Shown here piece after piece: positions 18,451 to 29,804 of a stretch of 34,150 nucleotides of DNA. The DNA lies in the NCBI GenBank assembly GCA_945870885.1, contig CAMBTR010000006.1, positions 1-34,150 on the forward strand, written 5' to 3'. Origin of the DNA: Chryseobacterium gleum (GTDB taxonomy: Bacteria > Bacteroidota > Bacteroidia > NS11-12g > UBA955). The first letter of the stretch is position 1. Every line of letters starts with the position of its first letter. Position numbers and translations under genes: made by a program. The notes beneath the pieces are model-generated. The model made no database searches. It had not been told where the DNA came from and saw only the letters and a list, made by a program, of their open reading frames with translations.

Positions 18451-19479
18451 TTACAACAACGTATTGCCGCCGGGGTATCTGGGGTCCAATTTGCCCAAAT
18501 GACGGAATGCCAATGCTGTGGCTTCTCTGCCTCTTGCAGTTCGCTGCAAATAGCCTTCTTGGATCAAGAATGGTTCGTATACTTCTTCAATCGTGCCAGC
18601 ATCTTCCCCAACAGCGGTTGCAATGGTGTTTAGTCCAACCGGACCGCCTTTGAATTTCTCAATGATGGTGCTCAAAATCTTGTTATCCATCTCGTCTAAG
18701 CCATTGGCATCCACATTTAATGCTTTCAACGCAAATTTTGCGATATCTAAAGTGATGGTTCCATCGCCTTTGATTTGGGCGAAATCACGGGTTCTTCTGA
18801 GTAATGCATTGGCTATACGCGGTGTACCACGACTTCTACGTGCAATTTCAAATGCTGCTTCCTCTACGATGGGCGTTTGCAGAATGTGAGCACTTCGGCC
18901 TACGATGTTGGTAAGCGTAGCGGCATCGTAGTATTCTAAACGACAATTGATGCCAAAACGAGCGCGCAAAGGAGATGTCAATAAGCCGCTTCGCGTAGTA
19001 GCACCCACCAAAGTAAATGGCTGCAAAGCGATTTGTACACTCCTGGCATTTGGGCCGGTATCGATCATGATATCGATCCGATAATCTTCCATCGCAGAAT
19101 ACAAATACTCTTCCACCACCGGACTCAAACGATGTATTTCATCAATGAACAGCACATCGCCTTCTTGTAAATTGGTAAGCAATCCCGCCAAGTCGCCTGG
19201 CTTTTCTAAAACGGGCCCTGAGGTAATTTTCATGCTGCTGCCCATTTCGTTGGCAACAATAAAACTCAAGGTAGTTTTTCCCAAACCTGGAGGGCCATGA
19301 AGTAGGATGTGGTCCAAGGCTTCCCCACGCATTTTGGCCGCCTCGACGAAAATTTTGAGGTTCTCAATGATTTTGGGCTGACCGGTGAAATCGCCAAAGT
19401 CAGCCGGACGCAAAACCTTTTCAATGTCCTTGTCGGAATTGCTCATGTTTTCTGCGTTTGCATCTAAATTGGGATTCAT
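18451..19479 (-). CDS. ruvB: Holliday junction branch migration helicase RuvB
   Basis: [83 protein letters not shown] motifs. Confidence 0.97.
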   Translation of the reverse strand: MNPNLDANAENMSNSDKDIEKVLRPADFGDFTGQPKIIENLKIFVEAAKMRGEALDHILLHGPPGLGKTTLSFIVANEMGSSMKITSGPVLEKPGDLAGLLTNLQEGDVLFIDEIHRLSPVVEEYLYSAMEDYRIDIMIDTGPNARSVQIALQPFTLVGATTRSGLLTSPLRARFGINCRLEYYDAATLTNIVGRSAHILQTPIVEEAAFEIARRSRGTPRIANALLRRTRDFAQIKGDGTITLDIAKFALKALNVDANGLDEMDNKILSTIIEKFKGGPVGLNTIATAVGEDAGTIEEVYEPFLIQEGYLQRTARGREATALAFRHLGKLDPRYPGGNTLL

Positions 19480-19519
19480 TTTCGTGGGATTGGGTGTTCT
19501 GAAAGGATATGTGCTTTAT

Positions 19520-20395
19520 TTAATCGGCAATATGGGCCAATTTTCTCAAATTCTGATCAACTTGGTCGTTGACTTGCCACAATGGGGGTCTTACGGCCGT
19601 TCCGCAGAGTTGTTTTTCGTTTAACATGGTTTTGATCCCGCCTGGACTTCCATCGGCGAATATCGCAATGGATGATTCCAATACCCTTTCATGCGCTGCT
19701 CTTGCTGCAGTAAAATCACCTTGTAATGCGGATTTCACCATGCCTGAGAACATTTTTGGGAATATATGGTTGATCACAGAGATTACGCCACTTCCGCCGC
19801 AAGCTAGGATAGGGAAAGTAAGCCCATCGTCTCCACTGATAACCAAAAAATCCGCTGGTTTGTCTTTGAGAATTGTCATTACCTGCTCCATGTTCCCGCT
19901 GGCCTCTTTTGTAGCAACGATGTTCGGATGTCTCGCCAACTCCAATTGGGTTGAGGCGGTCATGTTGCTGCCCGTTCTTCCTGGTACATTGTATAAAATC
20001 ACTGGCAAGGGAGAAGCATTAGCCACCTCGGTATAGTGGTAAATAATTCCCTGTTGATTGGGCTTGTTATAATAGGGTGATACGCTTAAAATGGCGGTTA
20101 AACCATCGGTATCCAACGACTTAAGCTGTTCTACCACATCAGAAGTGTTGTTGCCACCCACGCCCAAAACCAAAGGCAATCGACCTGCGTTTGCTTTTTT
20201 GATGTGTGAAACAACGGCGCTCTTTTCTTCGTTCGATAGCGTAGCGCTTTCACCGGTAGTGCCCAACATGACAAAGTAGTTGGTTCCGCCAGCAATCTGT
20301 TGCTCAATGATTCTGCTTAAAGCATCAAAATCAATGCTGTAATCGTTGTTGAATGGCGTGATCAATGCCGTGCCTGTTCCAATGAGTTCTTTCAT
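19520..20395 (-). CDS. dapA: 4-hydroxy-tetrahydrodipicolinate synthase
   Basis: GTGTALITPF, GTTGESATLSNEEK, YNVPGRTGSNM, KEASGN and SGDDG motifs. Confidence 0.95.
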   Translation of the reverse strand: MKELIGTGTALITPFNNDYSIDFDALSRIIEQQIAGGTNYFVMLGTTGESATLSNEEKSAVVSHIKKANAGRLPLVLGVGGNNTSDVVEQLKSLDTDGLTAILSVSPYYNKPNQQGIIYHYTEVANASPLPVILYNVPGRTGSNMTASTQLELARHPNIVATKEASGNMEQVMTILKDKPADFLVISGDDGLTFPILACGGSGVISVINHIFPKMFSGMVKSALQGDFTAARAAHERVLESSIAIFADGSPGGIKTMLNEKQLCGTAVRPPLWQVNDQVDQNLRKLAHIAD

Positions 20396-20940
20396 GCCAA
20401 TTTATTCAAGTGTTCCTTTAAATCACAAAGGTACTGATTCATGCTGTTCTTCTCAGTAGGTTTGATTAATACGTCGTAGTTTCCAAGGTGTTTTGCATTG
20501 TAGGGCCCCACTTTGCATGCTGCTTTACAAACCGATGCCATTCCCAAAAATTGCCAATTCCCGTTTAGGTCGAGCGATATGAAAAAATCTGTTTCCTGCA
20601 ACAGCACATTTTTGAGGTCTTCCGCCTTAGGAAATCCGGTGCGATCAAAGTCCCATTTGCCCACGTGATACGTATTGACTTCCGGCACCAATGGGGTTTC
20701 TTCGGTAGTTTTTACATTGAAATACACAATGCGAATGACTTGTTTACCGGCATTTTTTAAATATTCGATGTATTCTTTGATGGCTTTCGTCTCTGCGGGC
20801 GAACAACTGCTGTCCCAAACCAAAATAAAACGGGTCGCTTTGTTGAAATTGGGCGCATATTTCAATTTGCCAAATTCCTTGGCCTTGTGCTGATGCAATT
20901 TTGCGATAACCCTTGAAACCAATCCGTCGTTGTTGCTCAT
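20392..20940 (-). CDS. DUF6913-like conserved hypothetical protein
   Basis: Upstream of and overlapping dapA (ATGA at 20392-20395); segments such as FFISLDLNGNWQFLGMASVCKAACKVGPYN resemble the Bacteroidota family found next to dapA. Confidence 0.65.
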   Translation of the reverse strand: MSNNDGLVSRVIAKLHQHKAKEFGKLKYAPNFNKATRFILVWDSSCSPAETKAIKEYIEYLKNAGKQVIRIVYFNVKTTEETPLVPEVNTYHVGKWDFDRTGFPKAEDLKNVLLQETDFFISLDLNGNWQFLGMASVCKAACKVGPYNAKHLGNYDVLIKPTEKNSMNQYLCDLKEHLNKLA

Positions 20941-20951
20941 GTCTGTTTTTT

Positions 20952-23027
<2,076 letters not shown>

Positions 23028-23105
23028 TCACAATTTAATGAATATTTTGGGTGAAATTTTTTGCTCCCACGGATTTGTGGTTACTTGCGGCATCAATTAA
23101 AAATT

Positions 23106-23612
23106 ATGTCGACTTTGGCCATTTCCCCCAATCACGTTGTAGGCATCGCTTACACTCTTACAGTTGCCGATGGCGAAGTCGTTGACTTTGCTGACGTAGC
23201 TTCTCCTTTATTATTTATTCACGGCATTGGCCAGACAATTGAAGCATTTGATGATAAATTGAATGGCTTGAAAGTGGGCGATACTTTTGATTTTGGGTTG
23301 GACGCTGCCAATGGGTATGGTGAACTTGATCCTAAGTTGGTGGTTGATTTGCCAAAATCAATTTTTGAAGGGGAGGATATTCCTGAGGATGTTTTGGAGA
23401 TCGATGCTGTGTTGCCATTGCAAGATTCAGAAGGCAATCCTTTGGACGGTCGCGTTGTTGAAATCGGTGAGGATTTTGTTAAGGTGGATTTGAATCATCC
23501 TTTGGCGGGTGAGGATTTGCATTTTAAGGGTGAAATTCTTTCGGTTCGCGAAGCCACTGAAGAAGAGTTGGAGCACGGCCATGTTCATGGCGAAGGCGGT
23601 CATCACCACTAA
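23106..23612 (+). CDS. FKBP-type peptidyl-prolyl isomerase, SlyD-like
   Basis: LLFIHGIGQTIEAFDDKLNGLKVGDTFDF, LVVDLPKSIFE, DLNHPLAGEDLHFKGEILSVREATEEE, His-rich tail HGHVHGEGGHHH. Confidence 0.92.
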   Translation: MSTLAISPNHVVGIAYTLTVADGEVVDFADVASPLLFIHGIGQTIEAFDDKLNGLKVGDTFDFGLDAANGYGELDPKLVVDLPKSIFEGEDIPEDVLEIDAVLPLQDSEGNPLDGRVVEIGEDFVKVDLNHPLAGEDLHFKGEILSVREATEEELEHGHVHGEGGHHH

Positions 23613-23634
23613 TCGTTTGCCCTAGGGCTTTCAT

Positions 23635-26604
23635 TTATTTTGTTTCTTCTGCGTAGCGCGGATCGGTTTGGTATGGGATTTTTTTCATCCGACTGACGTC
23701 GATATTAAAAACGCCAAAGTCTTCGGTGATTTGGCCCCAGAGTCTGTAGATGCCTCTTCCGTGGAAGGGATATGCTTGCACGGTGGGCGGGAAGTGTATG
23801 CTATCAAAATAATTTCCTTCTGCATCTAGCCAAGTGCCAAAATTCATCTCTTTGCCGCCTACGGTTCTGGTGGGTTTTACGGTGACGAGGTAGCCTTCCA
23901 TAATTACGAATTTCTTTAACATATTGGCGAAGTGTTTTCCCCGGATTTTGGATAGGTGGGGCAGGGTTTCATCGTGTGGAAAGGGCGCGCCTTGCATCAA
24001 ATGGAAAGGGTTGCAGAGAGAAAATCCCAGAAGATTCCGTTCGTCGTGTGCAATTTCTAGCCAAGAATCTTCTAGGCTTGGCAGTTGGTATTCTTTGGGC
24101 GCTTCTAGGAAAAGTTTTTGGGTTTGGGCGACGGGTTTTTTGTTGTTTCCGTAGAGGGCGTGGGCTTCCCACATGAGGGCTTTTCTGCTTTTTTTCCAGC
24201 ACCTACAGGCGCCAATTTGGATGAGGATTTTGAGTTGTTCTAGGCCGGGTTCAACGCGTTGTTTGAATTCGCTGAGGTTTGTAAATAGGCCATCGGCGTT
24301 GCGGGCTTGCAAAAGGCGTTGTATGCAACTCTGCTCCATGCTATCGATGAGGCCAAGTCCTAGCCAAAGCGTTTTTTCTTGGATTCGGGTGAGGGCTTCG
24401 CTGTGATTGATGCATGGAGCTTGGATGTTGGCTCCGCTCTTTCTTGCTGCGTGCACGTAGAATTCTGTTCGATAGAAGCCTCCGAAGTTGTTGATTACGG
24501 CGGTATAGAATTCCAAGGGGTAGTAGGCTTTGAGATAGAGGCTTTGGTAACTTTCTACTGCGTAACTGGCGCTATGTCCTTTGGCGAAGCTATAGCCGGC
24601 GAAACTTTCGATTTGATGCCAAACCTCGGCGATGAGCTCGGGTTTATGTCCTTTTTGTGCGGCCGATTCGAAGAATTTATCTTGCACTTTTTGAAACTCC
24701 TCTCTGCTGCGAAATTTTCCACTCATGCCACGTCGTAGCACATCGCTTTCGCCCAATCCAAGGCCGGCGAAGTGGTGGGCGACTTTAATCACGTCTTCTT
24801 GGTAGACCATGATACCATAGGTTTCGGGCATCAGGTCCCAAAGGACGGGGTGAGCTTCTTTTCGTTTTTCGGGCTGTATATGTCGTTCAATGAACGTGCG
24901 CATCATTCCGCTCCGGGCTACGCCCGGGCGGATGACGCTGCTGGCAGCGACCAATGTTAGGTAGTCGTTGCATTTGAGTTTTCTCAGTAGCTGTCGCATC
25001 GCCGGACTTTCAACGTAAAAGCACCCCGTGGTATGTCCGCTTTCGATCAATCTCCGGATGATGGGATCGTCCTTAAACGCTTGAATTTGGTGAATGTCGA
25101 TGTCGATTCCGCGGTTTTGCTTAACGTAGATAATGGCATCTTTGATGTGTCCAAGTCCGCGTTGGGATAGGATATCGAACTTGGCGATGCCGAGGTCTTC
25201 GGCTTCGAGCATGCTAAACTGTACCACGGGAAATCCTTTGGGTGGCAGGAAGGTGGCGCTATAGTGGTGAATGTGTATTTCGGGGATGAGGATGCCGCCC
25301 ACGTGGATACTGAGGTGGTTGGGGAGGTTGTGGATGCGATGGGCGTGTTTGAGTAGGGTTGCGTTTTTCTCGGTGGAGTGTTTGTTGAGTAGCGCATCGA
25401 TTTCGGCTTTGGGCAGGCCAAATACTTTACCGAGTTCGCGAATAACGGCATTGCTTTGAAAGGTGCTATAGGTAGCCAGGAGTGCAGCGCCATGGTCTTT
25501 GTATTTGTTGAGGATGTAGGCGGTAACGTGGTCTCTGTCTTGCCACGAAAAGTCGAGGTCGAAGTCGGGCGGACTGCTCCGATGCGGGTTGATAAATCGT
25601 TCGAAGTAGAGGTCGAGGTGTATGGGATCCACATCCGTAATTCTAAGGCAGTAGGCAACCACGGAGTTAGCGCCGGAGCCACGGCCGACGTAGAAGTAGT
25701 TGTTTTCTCTAGCGAATCTACAGATGTCCCAATTGATAAGGAAGTAGGGGGTAAATCCTAGTTCGTAGATCATTTGCATTTCCTTTTCCAGTCGTTGTGT
25801 GGTTTGGAAGGTATAGTTGGGGTATCGGTAGTGGAGGCCTTGGGTGGCAAGTTCTCTCAGCATTCGGAAGTCTTGGTTTAGGTTTCCGGAGAAGGTTTTT
25901 TTATTTTGAGGGGTATTCCATTGGAGGTCCCAGGCGCAGCCTTCGCAGAAGGCCTGCGCCTGGGAGATGAGGGAAGGGGTTGCGGCAAATTTTGAAAAAA
26001 TTTGCCGCAGGGGCGCCCATTTCTGCCACGGCGCAGCCGTGGCAGAAATGGGCAACTTCGTTACCAAACAATTGTGATCAATGCACCGCAATAATTTGTG
26101 CGTCTCAAAATCAATCTCGTCCCGAAATGTCACCGTGTGCCAAGCAATCATCGGCAAGGAAAAATTCCGATTCTTCGCCAGTCGCAATTGAGGCAGCACC
26201 TCGGCATGGATTGCGATTGCGTTCCCTGGTCCTTCTTTTTTGTAGGTATAAACCACCTTGACCGACAAAAACGTGGGTGGATAGGTAGGGAAGGGTTTGT
26301 GGTTCATCAGGTGATCCGATAAAAAAGCGTTGATTTCGGCAAAGCTGCTCTGCGAGGTGCTTATTAGAATATATAGCGGTTCATCCCCATTGCGAATGTC
26401 GACCCCCACCAAAGGCATAATGTGTTTTGTGTCTCTGGCAGCCCTTAAAAAATTACTCACCCCCGTTACCGTGTTGATGTCGGCCAATAATACCGGTACA
26501 CGAAACCCCATAGAAATGGCCTCGGATTCGCAGCGTTGCACGATCTCTTCCGGCGAAATCAACCCGTAACGCATGCTGAAATGAGAGTGGAAGTGGAAAA
26601 TCAT
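23635..26604 (-). CDS. DNA polymerase III alpha-type (DnaE-family, short 989-aa accessory form)
   Basis: PHP N-terminus (MIFHFHSHFSMRYGLISPEE), YFLINWDICRFARENNYFYVGRGSGANSVVAYCLRITDVDPIHLDLYFERFINPHRSSPPDFDLDF, GIMVYQEDVIKVAHHFAGLGLGESDVLRRGMSGK, GYSFAKGHSASYAVESYQSLYLKAYYPLEFY. Confidence 0.93.
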   Translation of the reverse strand: MIFHFHSHFSMRYGLISPEEIVQRCESEAISMGFRVPVLLADINTVTGVSNFLRAARDTKHIMPLVGVDIRNGDEPLYILISTSQSSFAEINAFLSDHLMNHKPFPTYPPTFLSVKVVYTYKKEGPGNAIAIHAEVLPQLRLAKNRNFSLPMIAWHTVTFRDEIDFETHKLLRCIDHNCLVTKLPISATAAPWQKWAPLRQIFSKFAATPSLISQAQAFCEGCAWDLQWNTPQNKKTFSGNLNQDFRMLRELATQGLHYRYPNYTFQTTQRLEKEMQMIYELGFTPYFLINWDICRFARENNYFYVGRGSGANSVVAYCLRITDVDPIHLDLYFERFINPHRSSPPDFDLDFSWQDRDHVTAYILNKYKDHGAALLATYSTFQSNAVIRELGKVFGLPKAEIDALLNKHSTEKNATLLKHAHRIHNLPNHLSIHVGGILIPEIHIHHYSATFLPPKGFPVVQFSMLEAEDLGIAKFDILSQRGLGHIKDAIIYVKQNRGIDIDIHQIQAFKDDPIIRRLIESGHTTGCFYVESPAMRQLLRKLKCNDYLTLVAASSVIRPGVARSGMMRTFIERHIQPEKRKEAHPVLWDLMPETYGIMVYQEDVIKVAHHFAGLGLGESDVLRRGMSGKFRSREEFQKVQDKFFESAAQKGHKPELIAEVWHQIESFAGYSFAKGHSASYAVESYQSLYLKAYYPLEFYTAVINNFGGFYRTEFYVHAARKSGANIQAPCINHSEALTRIQEKTLWLGLGLIDSMEQSCIQRLLQARNADGLFTNLSEFKQRVEPGLEQLKILIQIGACRCWKKSRKALMWEAHALYGNNKKPVAQTQKLFLEAPKEYQLPSLEDSWLEIAHDERNLLGFSLCNPFHLMQGAPFPHDETLPHLSKIRGKHFANMLKKFVIMEGYLVTVKPTRTVGGKEMNFGTWLDAEGNYFDSIHFPPTVQAYPFHGRGIYRLWGQITEDFGVFNIDVSRMKKIPYQTDPRYAEETK
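24908..24931 (-). repeat. Short interrupted GC-rich palindrome in dnaE
   Basis: CCG-ct-CCGGGC TAC GCCCGG-g-CGG (+ strand), within the IRPGVARSGM coding segment. Confidence 0.7.
25928..25965 (-). repeat. Intragenic palindrome H1 in dnaE: 17-bp stem with one bulge
   Basis: + strand TCCCAGGCGCAGCCTTC (25928-25944) GCA GAAGGCCTGCGCCTGGGA (25948-25965); one extra C. Confidence 0.95.
25981..26009 (-). repeat. Intragenic palindrome H2 in dnaE: 13-bp perfect stem
   Basis: + strand TGCGGCAAATTTT (25981-25993) GAA AAAATTTGCCGCA (25997-26009). Confidence 0.95.
26015..26053 (-). repeat. Intragenic palindrome H3 in dnaE: 18-bp perfect stem
   Basis: + strand GCCCATTTCTGCCACGGC (26015-26032) GCA GCCGTGGCAGAAATGGGC (26036-26053). 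Confidence 0.97.
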
Positions 26605-26693
26605 CGGGTGATTAAATCAATTTGATAAAAATAATGACAATTTATTGCCAACAATATAGTCAATTATTTACAGCAAACGAGGCAACATGGGAG

Positions 26694-26701
26694 TAACTTT
26701 G
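26694..26701 (+). promoter_or_regulatory. Candidate -7 box TAACTTTG upstream of the DUF5723 gene
   Basis: TAnnTTTG match, 15 nt before ATG 26717. Confidence 0.35.
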
Positions 26702-26716
26702 TGCGTTCTAAAGCGT

Positions 26717-28204
26717 ATGCGAATACTTTGTTGGTTATTATCAATATGCATGTGTTTGGGAATCAACGCCCAAAACTTTGCGCCCATCGCCGTGGGGAAA
26801 TACGCTGGGGTTCATGCGGCCAAAATCAATCCTTCGCTCACAGCCTACACTCCTTACCAATGGCATGTCAATATTGTCGGGGTCTGGGGCAACGTCAATA
26901 ACAATTACGTAAATCTCAAGTTGCCGTATTCTGCATATCGTGCGGCATTCAATAAAGTCCCTGTTCAGTATCAAACCATCAACGGAAATCCCAGATTCGA
27001 TTCGTCGTTTTTGGTGGAAGACTTCAATCGCAAACGAAAATTTGCTGGGGTGGGTGCCATCGCCTATTTGCCATCGTTTACGATGAAATACAAGAAAATT
27101 CAGATCGGATTGATAAATGATGTCGTTGTGCTTGCCAATGTTTCCGGACTCGATGAGCCGATGGCACATGCATTACTTACCGATTTGAGCAACAATCGCA
27201 AGGCTTTCAAATATTTCATTCTGGATAAAAACGGCAACTACAATTTGAATCGAACCACAGTTTCGGCCAATGCTTATGTGAGTTCGGGGATTAATATCGC
27301 TTACAATATGCCGATGATGTGGAAGCAGCAAATGATGTTTGGGGCCACCGTGAAGAAGATTTGGGGTTTGGGCGGTAGTTATTTTCAGTACGATAATATG
27401 CAAGTGCATCGTGGGAATCCATTTCAGTTACAATTTGATAAAACCAACATTCGTTATGCTTTGTACCAAGGTCAAGGAAAGGGTACGGGCGTGGACTTGG
27501 GCTGGAGTTACGCGTTTCATTTGGCCGATTACAAGCGCAACGGGGATTATCTGAAGCGACATAAAATGTACAAGTACAAATTTGGCTTGAGTATAATGGA
27601 TATTGGTTCTGTTCGATATCGAGATGCTTCGGTGACGGCAATTGAAAATTCTACTACTACCAGTTGGGATGCTTCCAATTTCAAGAATGACTTAACAGCG
27701 TCGCAGGTGGATGTTTCATTGGCGCCATTGAATAATGTTTTTAAAGGGGTTTCGGGTTATACCACGGGTAAACAAGATGTGATTATTGGCTTGCCAACGC
27801 GATTTGTGGCGAGCATAGATTACCAATACAGTAAATATGTTTTTATTCAAACCCAGGTGATGCAAAGTTTGAGAGGTCGTTACACCCAGAGCGCTCGTTA
27901 TCAGAGCTATGCGACGATTGCCCCACGATATGAAAGAGAGAAATGGGAAGTGTCGTTGCCGGTTTTGCTCGAATACGATTATCGCAGTTTGCGGGCGGGA
28001 CTTTCCTTTAGGGCGGGATGTTTTTATATCGGCAGCAACAGTGTTTTTAATTTGCTGTATACTCGAAATATGCGGGATGCGGATATCTATATGGGCTTCA
28101 CCGTCTATCGATTTGCGGGGTCAAAAAACTCGAGGTTTATTCAGATGATGCGGGATCAGATTGACCGGTTGGACAAGAAGAAGCCGGATTGCGAAAAGAT
28201 GTAA
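26717..28204 (+). CDS. DUF5723 family outer-membrane protein
   Basis: Signal peptide MRILCWLLSICMCLGINAQ; Tyr/Gly-rich beta-barrel-like sequence starting NFAPIAVGKYAGVHAAKINPSLTAYTPYQWHVNIVG. Confidence 0.7.
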   Translation: MRILCWLLSICMCLGINAQNFAPIAVGKYAGVHAAKINPSLTAYTPYQWHVNIVGVWGNVNNNYVNLKLPYSAYRAAFNKVPVQYQTINGNPRFDSSFLVEDFNRKRKFAGVGAIAYLPSFTMKYKKIQIGLINDVVVLANVSGLDEPMAHALLTDLSNNRKAFKYFILDKNGNYNLNRTTVSANAYVSSGINIAYNMPMMWKQQMMFGATVKKIWGLGGSYFQYDNMQVHRGNPFQLQFDKTNIRYALYQGQGKGTGVDLGWSYAFHLADYKRNGDYLKRHKMYKYKFGLSIMDIGSVRYRDASVTAIENSTTTSWDASNFKNDLTASQVDVSLAPLNNVFKGVSGYTTGKQDVIIGLPTRFVASIDYQYSKYVFIQTQVMQSLRGRYTQSARYQSYATIAPRYEREKWEVSLPVLLEYDYRSLRAGLSFRAGCFYIGSNSVFNLLYTRNMRDADIYMGFTVYRFAGSKNSRFIQMMRDQIDRLDKKKPDCEKM

Positions 28205-28241
28205 TCGATTCTAATTTGTCGTTTTGATATGATAGTATGTC

Positions 28242-28264
28242 GAAGCGGCCCGCAGGGCCGCTTC
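28242..28264 (+). terminator. Intergenic terminator-like hairpin
   Basis: GAAGCGGCCC GCA GGGCCGCTTC (10-bp perfect stem) followed by tctctttccttatcttt, 40 nt after the DUF5723 stop. Confidence 0.65.
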
Positions 28265-28272
28265 TCTTTCCT

Positions 28273-28280
28273 TATCTTTG
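28273..28280 (+). promoter_or_regulatory. Candidate -7 box TATCTTTG just before the TolC-family ATG
   Basis: TAnnTTTG match ending 5 nt before ATG 28286. Confidence 0.35.
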
Positions 28281-28285
28281 TATTT

Positions 28286-29803
28286 ATGTGGAATCGAATT
28301 TCCTCGACATTGTATTTCCTTGTCGTGTTTGCCGCGGCATTGTCAACCTCTGGGCTTAAATCTCAAGTCGTTGTTTTGTCCAATTCATCTGCCATCAACT
28401 CGGCCTTGGAAAGGGCTGTGAACACCGGCGAATACACATTGGAGGCCTGTATCGCACAAGCCCTCAATCAAAACATCGATGTCCAACTGTCGATGCTGTC
28501 CCAAACACAATCCGAAATGACCTTGGATCAATCGATGCTAAATTTCGGCCCTGATTTGTCGGGCGGGGCCGGGCAGTTTTATCAATCGGGAAGAAGTATC
28601 GACCGCTTTACAAACCAGTTTGTGCAATCAACCATCGGGAGTAACAATTTTCAATTGCAGGGGTCTTTGCTCCTTTTTGGCGGACTACAAAATCAAAACA
28701 ATTACAAGCAGGCCAAAGAAAATTGGTTGGCCTCGGGCATGGATTTAAAGGCGATGCAGTTGACGGTTACGTTGCAAGTGTCGTCTGCGTATATTCAATG
28801 TTTGCAAGCCCATGAATCTCTCGTTGCGGCGGCACAAGTGCTAGAGTCGAGTAAGTTACAATTGGATCGGGGTCAAAAAATATTCGATGCAGGTGGAAGT
28901 ACGCAAGGTGCATTGCTGTCGTTAAAAGCCCAAGTTGCCAACGATGCCGCAAGTGTAACCAATGCAGAAAATGTGAAGGCAACTGCGCTGCAGAATTTGA
29001 AGCAGCTCATTCGTCTGGAATACCATAAACCCTTTCGTCCGGTGAACGAAGATTTGGGAATTATCTCTGAGCCTTTTGGATACACTGCCAGTCAGTTGGT
29101 AGATACGATTTTATTCAAGCGCCCAGATTATCAAGCAGCTGCGTATCGTGTGGCGGCGGCTGAATTTGGATTAAAATCGGCCAAAGGCGCAACGATGCCT
29201 ACGTTGAGTGTGGGTGGCAATTTAAATACGGTCTATTCTGATAACGCGAAAACGGTTGAAAATGTAAGTATTACGGGATTTTCTCCTGTTGGAAGGGTGC
29301 AAGGCACCAATGCGATCGTAGAGGCTCCAGAATTTGCATATACAATGAAAACCAAAGGGTTTGGCGATCAGATCCAAGATAACTTCGGTAAATCATTGGG
29401 TGTGAATTTGAATATTCCCATTTACTCCGGACTTTCACGTCAGAATCAAGTGAAAACGGCAAACTTGGCGGTCTTACGGGCGCAGTTGAATATGGATAGA
29501 ATTCAGCAAAACGTACAAAATGAAGTGCTTTCCGCGTTTAATAATTATCAAAATGCAGAAAAACGATACGCATCAAACTTAGAGAATAAAAACTTGCAGA
29601 CCCAAAATCAGCAATATGTGAAACAGCGATACGATGCGGGCGCGGCCTCTTACTTTGAATACCAATTGGCCTTGTCGACAAGTTCTGCGGCGCATCAAAA
29701 TTATATCTCTGCCAAATACGAACTAACATTCCGTAGGTTGGTACTAGAGTTCTATTTGTCACCTGATCAATATCAAACATCAATCATCCCTACCCAAAAA
29801 TAA
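28286..29803 (+). CDS. TolC family outer-membrane efflux protein
   Basis: Signal peptide, YTLEACIAQALNQNIDVQLSMLSQTQSEMTLDQSMLNFGPDLS, LNIPIYSGLSRQNQVKTANL and NYQNAEKRYASNLENKNL TolC-like repeats. ATG 28286 preferred over 28229, which would translate the hairpin. Confidence 0.9.
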   Translation: MWNRISSTLYFLVVFAAALSTSGLKSQVVVLSNSSAINSALERAVNTGEYTLEACIAQALNQNIDVQLSMLSQTQSEMTLDQSMLNFGPDLSGGAGQFYQSGRSIDRFTNQFVQSTIGSNNFQLQGSLLLFGGLQNQNNYKQAKENWLASGMDLKAMQLTVTLQVSSAYIQCLQAHESLVAAAQVLESSKLQLDRGQKIFDAGGSTQGALLSLKAQVANDAASVTNAENVKATALQNLKQLIRLEYHKPFRPVNEDLGIISEPFGYTASQLVDTILFKRPDYQAAAYRVAAAEFGLKSAKGATMPTLSVGGNLNTVYSDNAKTVENVSITGFSPVGRVQGTNAIVEAPEFAYTMKTKGFGDQIQDNFGKSLGVNLNIPIYSGLSRQNQVKTANLAVLRAQLNMDRIQQNVQNEVLSAFNNYQNAEKRYASNLENKNLQTQNQQYVKQRYDAGAASYFEYQLALSTSSAAHQNYISAKYELTFRRLVLEFYLSPDQYQTSIIPTQK

Positions 29804-29804
29804 C

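Noticed and set aside
19056-19080. CGG[T]ATCGAT-CATGAT-ATCGATCCG palindrome in ruvB
   Set aside because: Nine bp with a bulge built around the self-palindromic ATCGAT and conserved IDIMID codons; isolated and near chance expectation.
28229-28285. Upstream start of the TolC ORF
   Set aside because: It would translate through the terminator hairpin; ATG 28286 gives a normal signal peptide.
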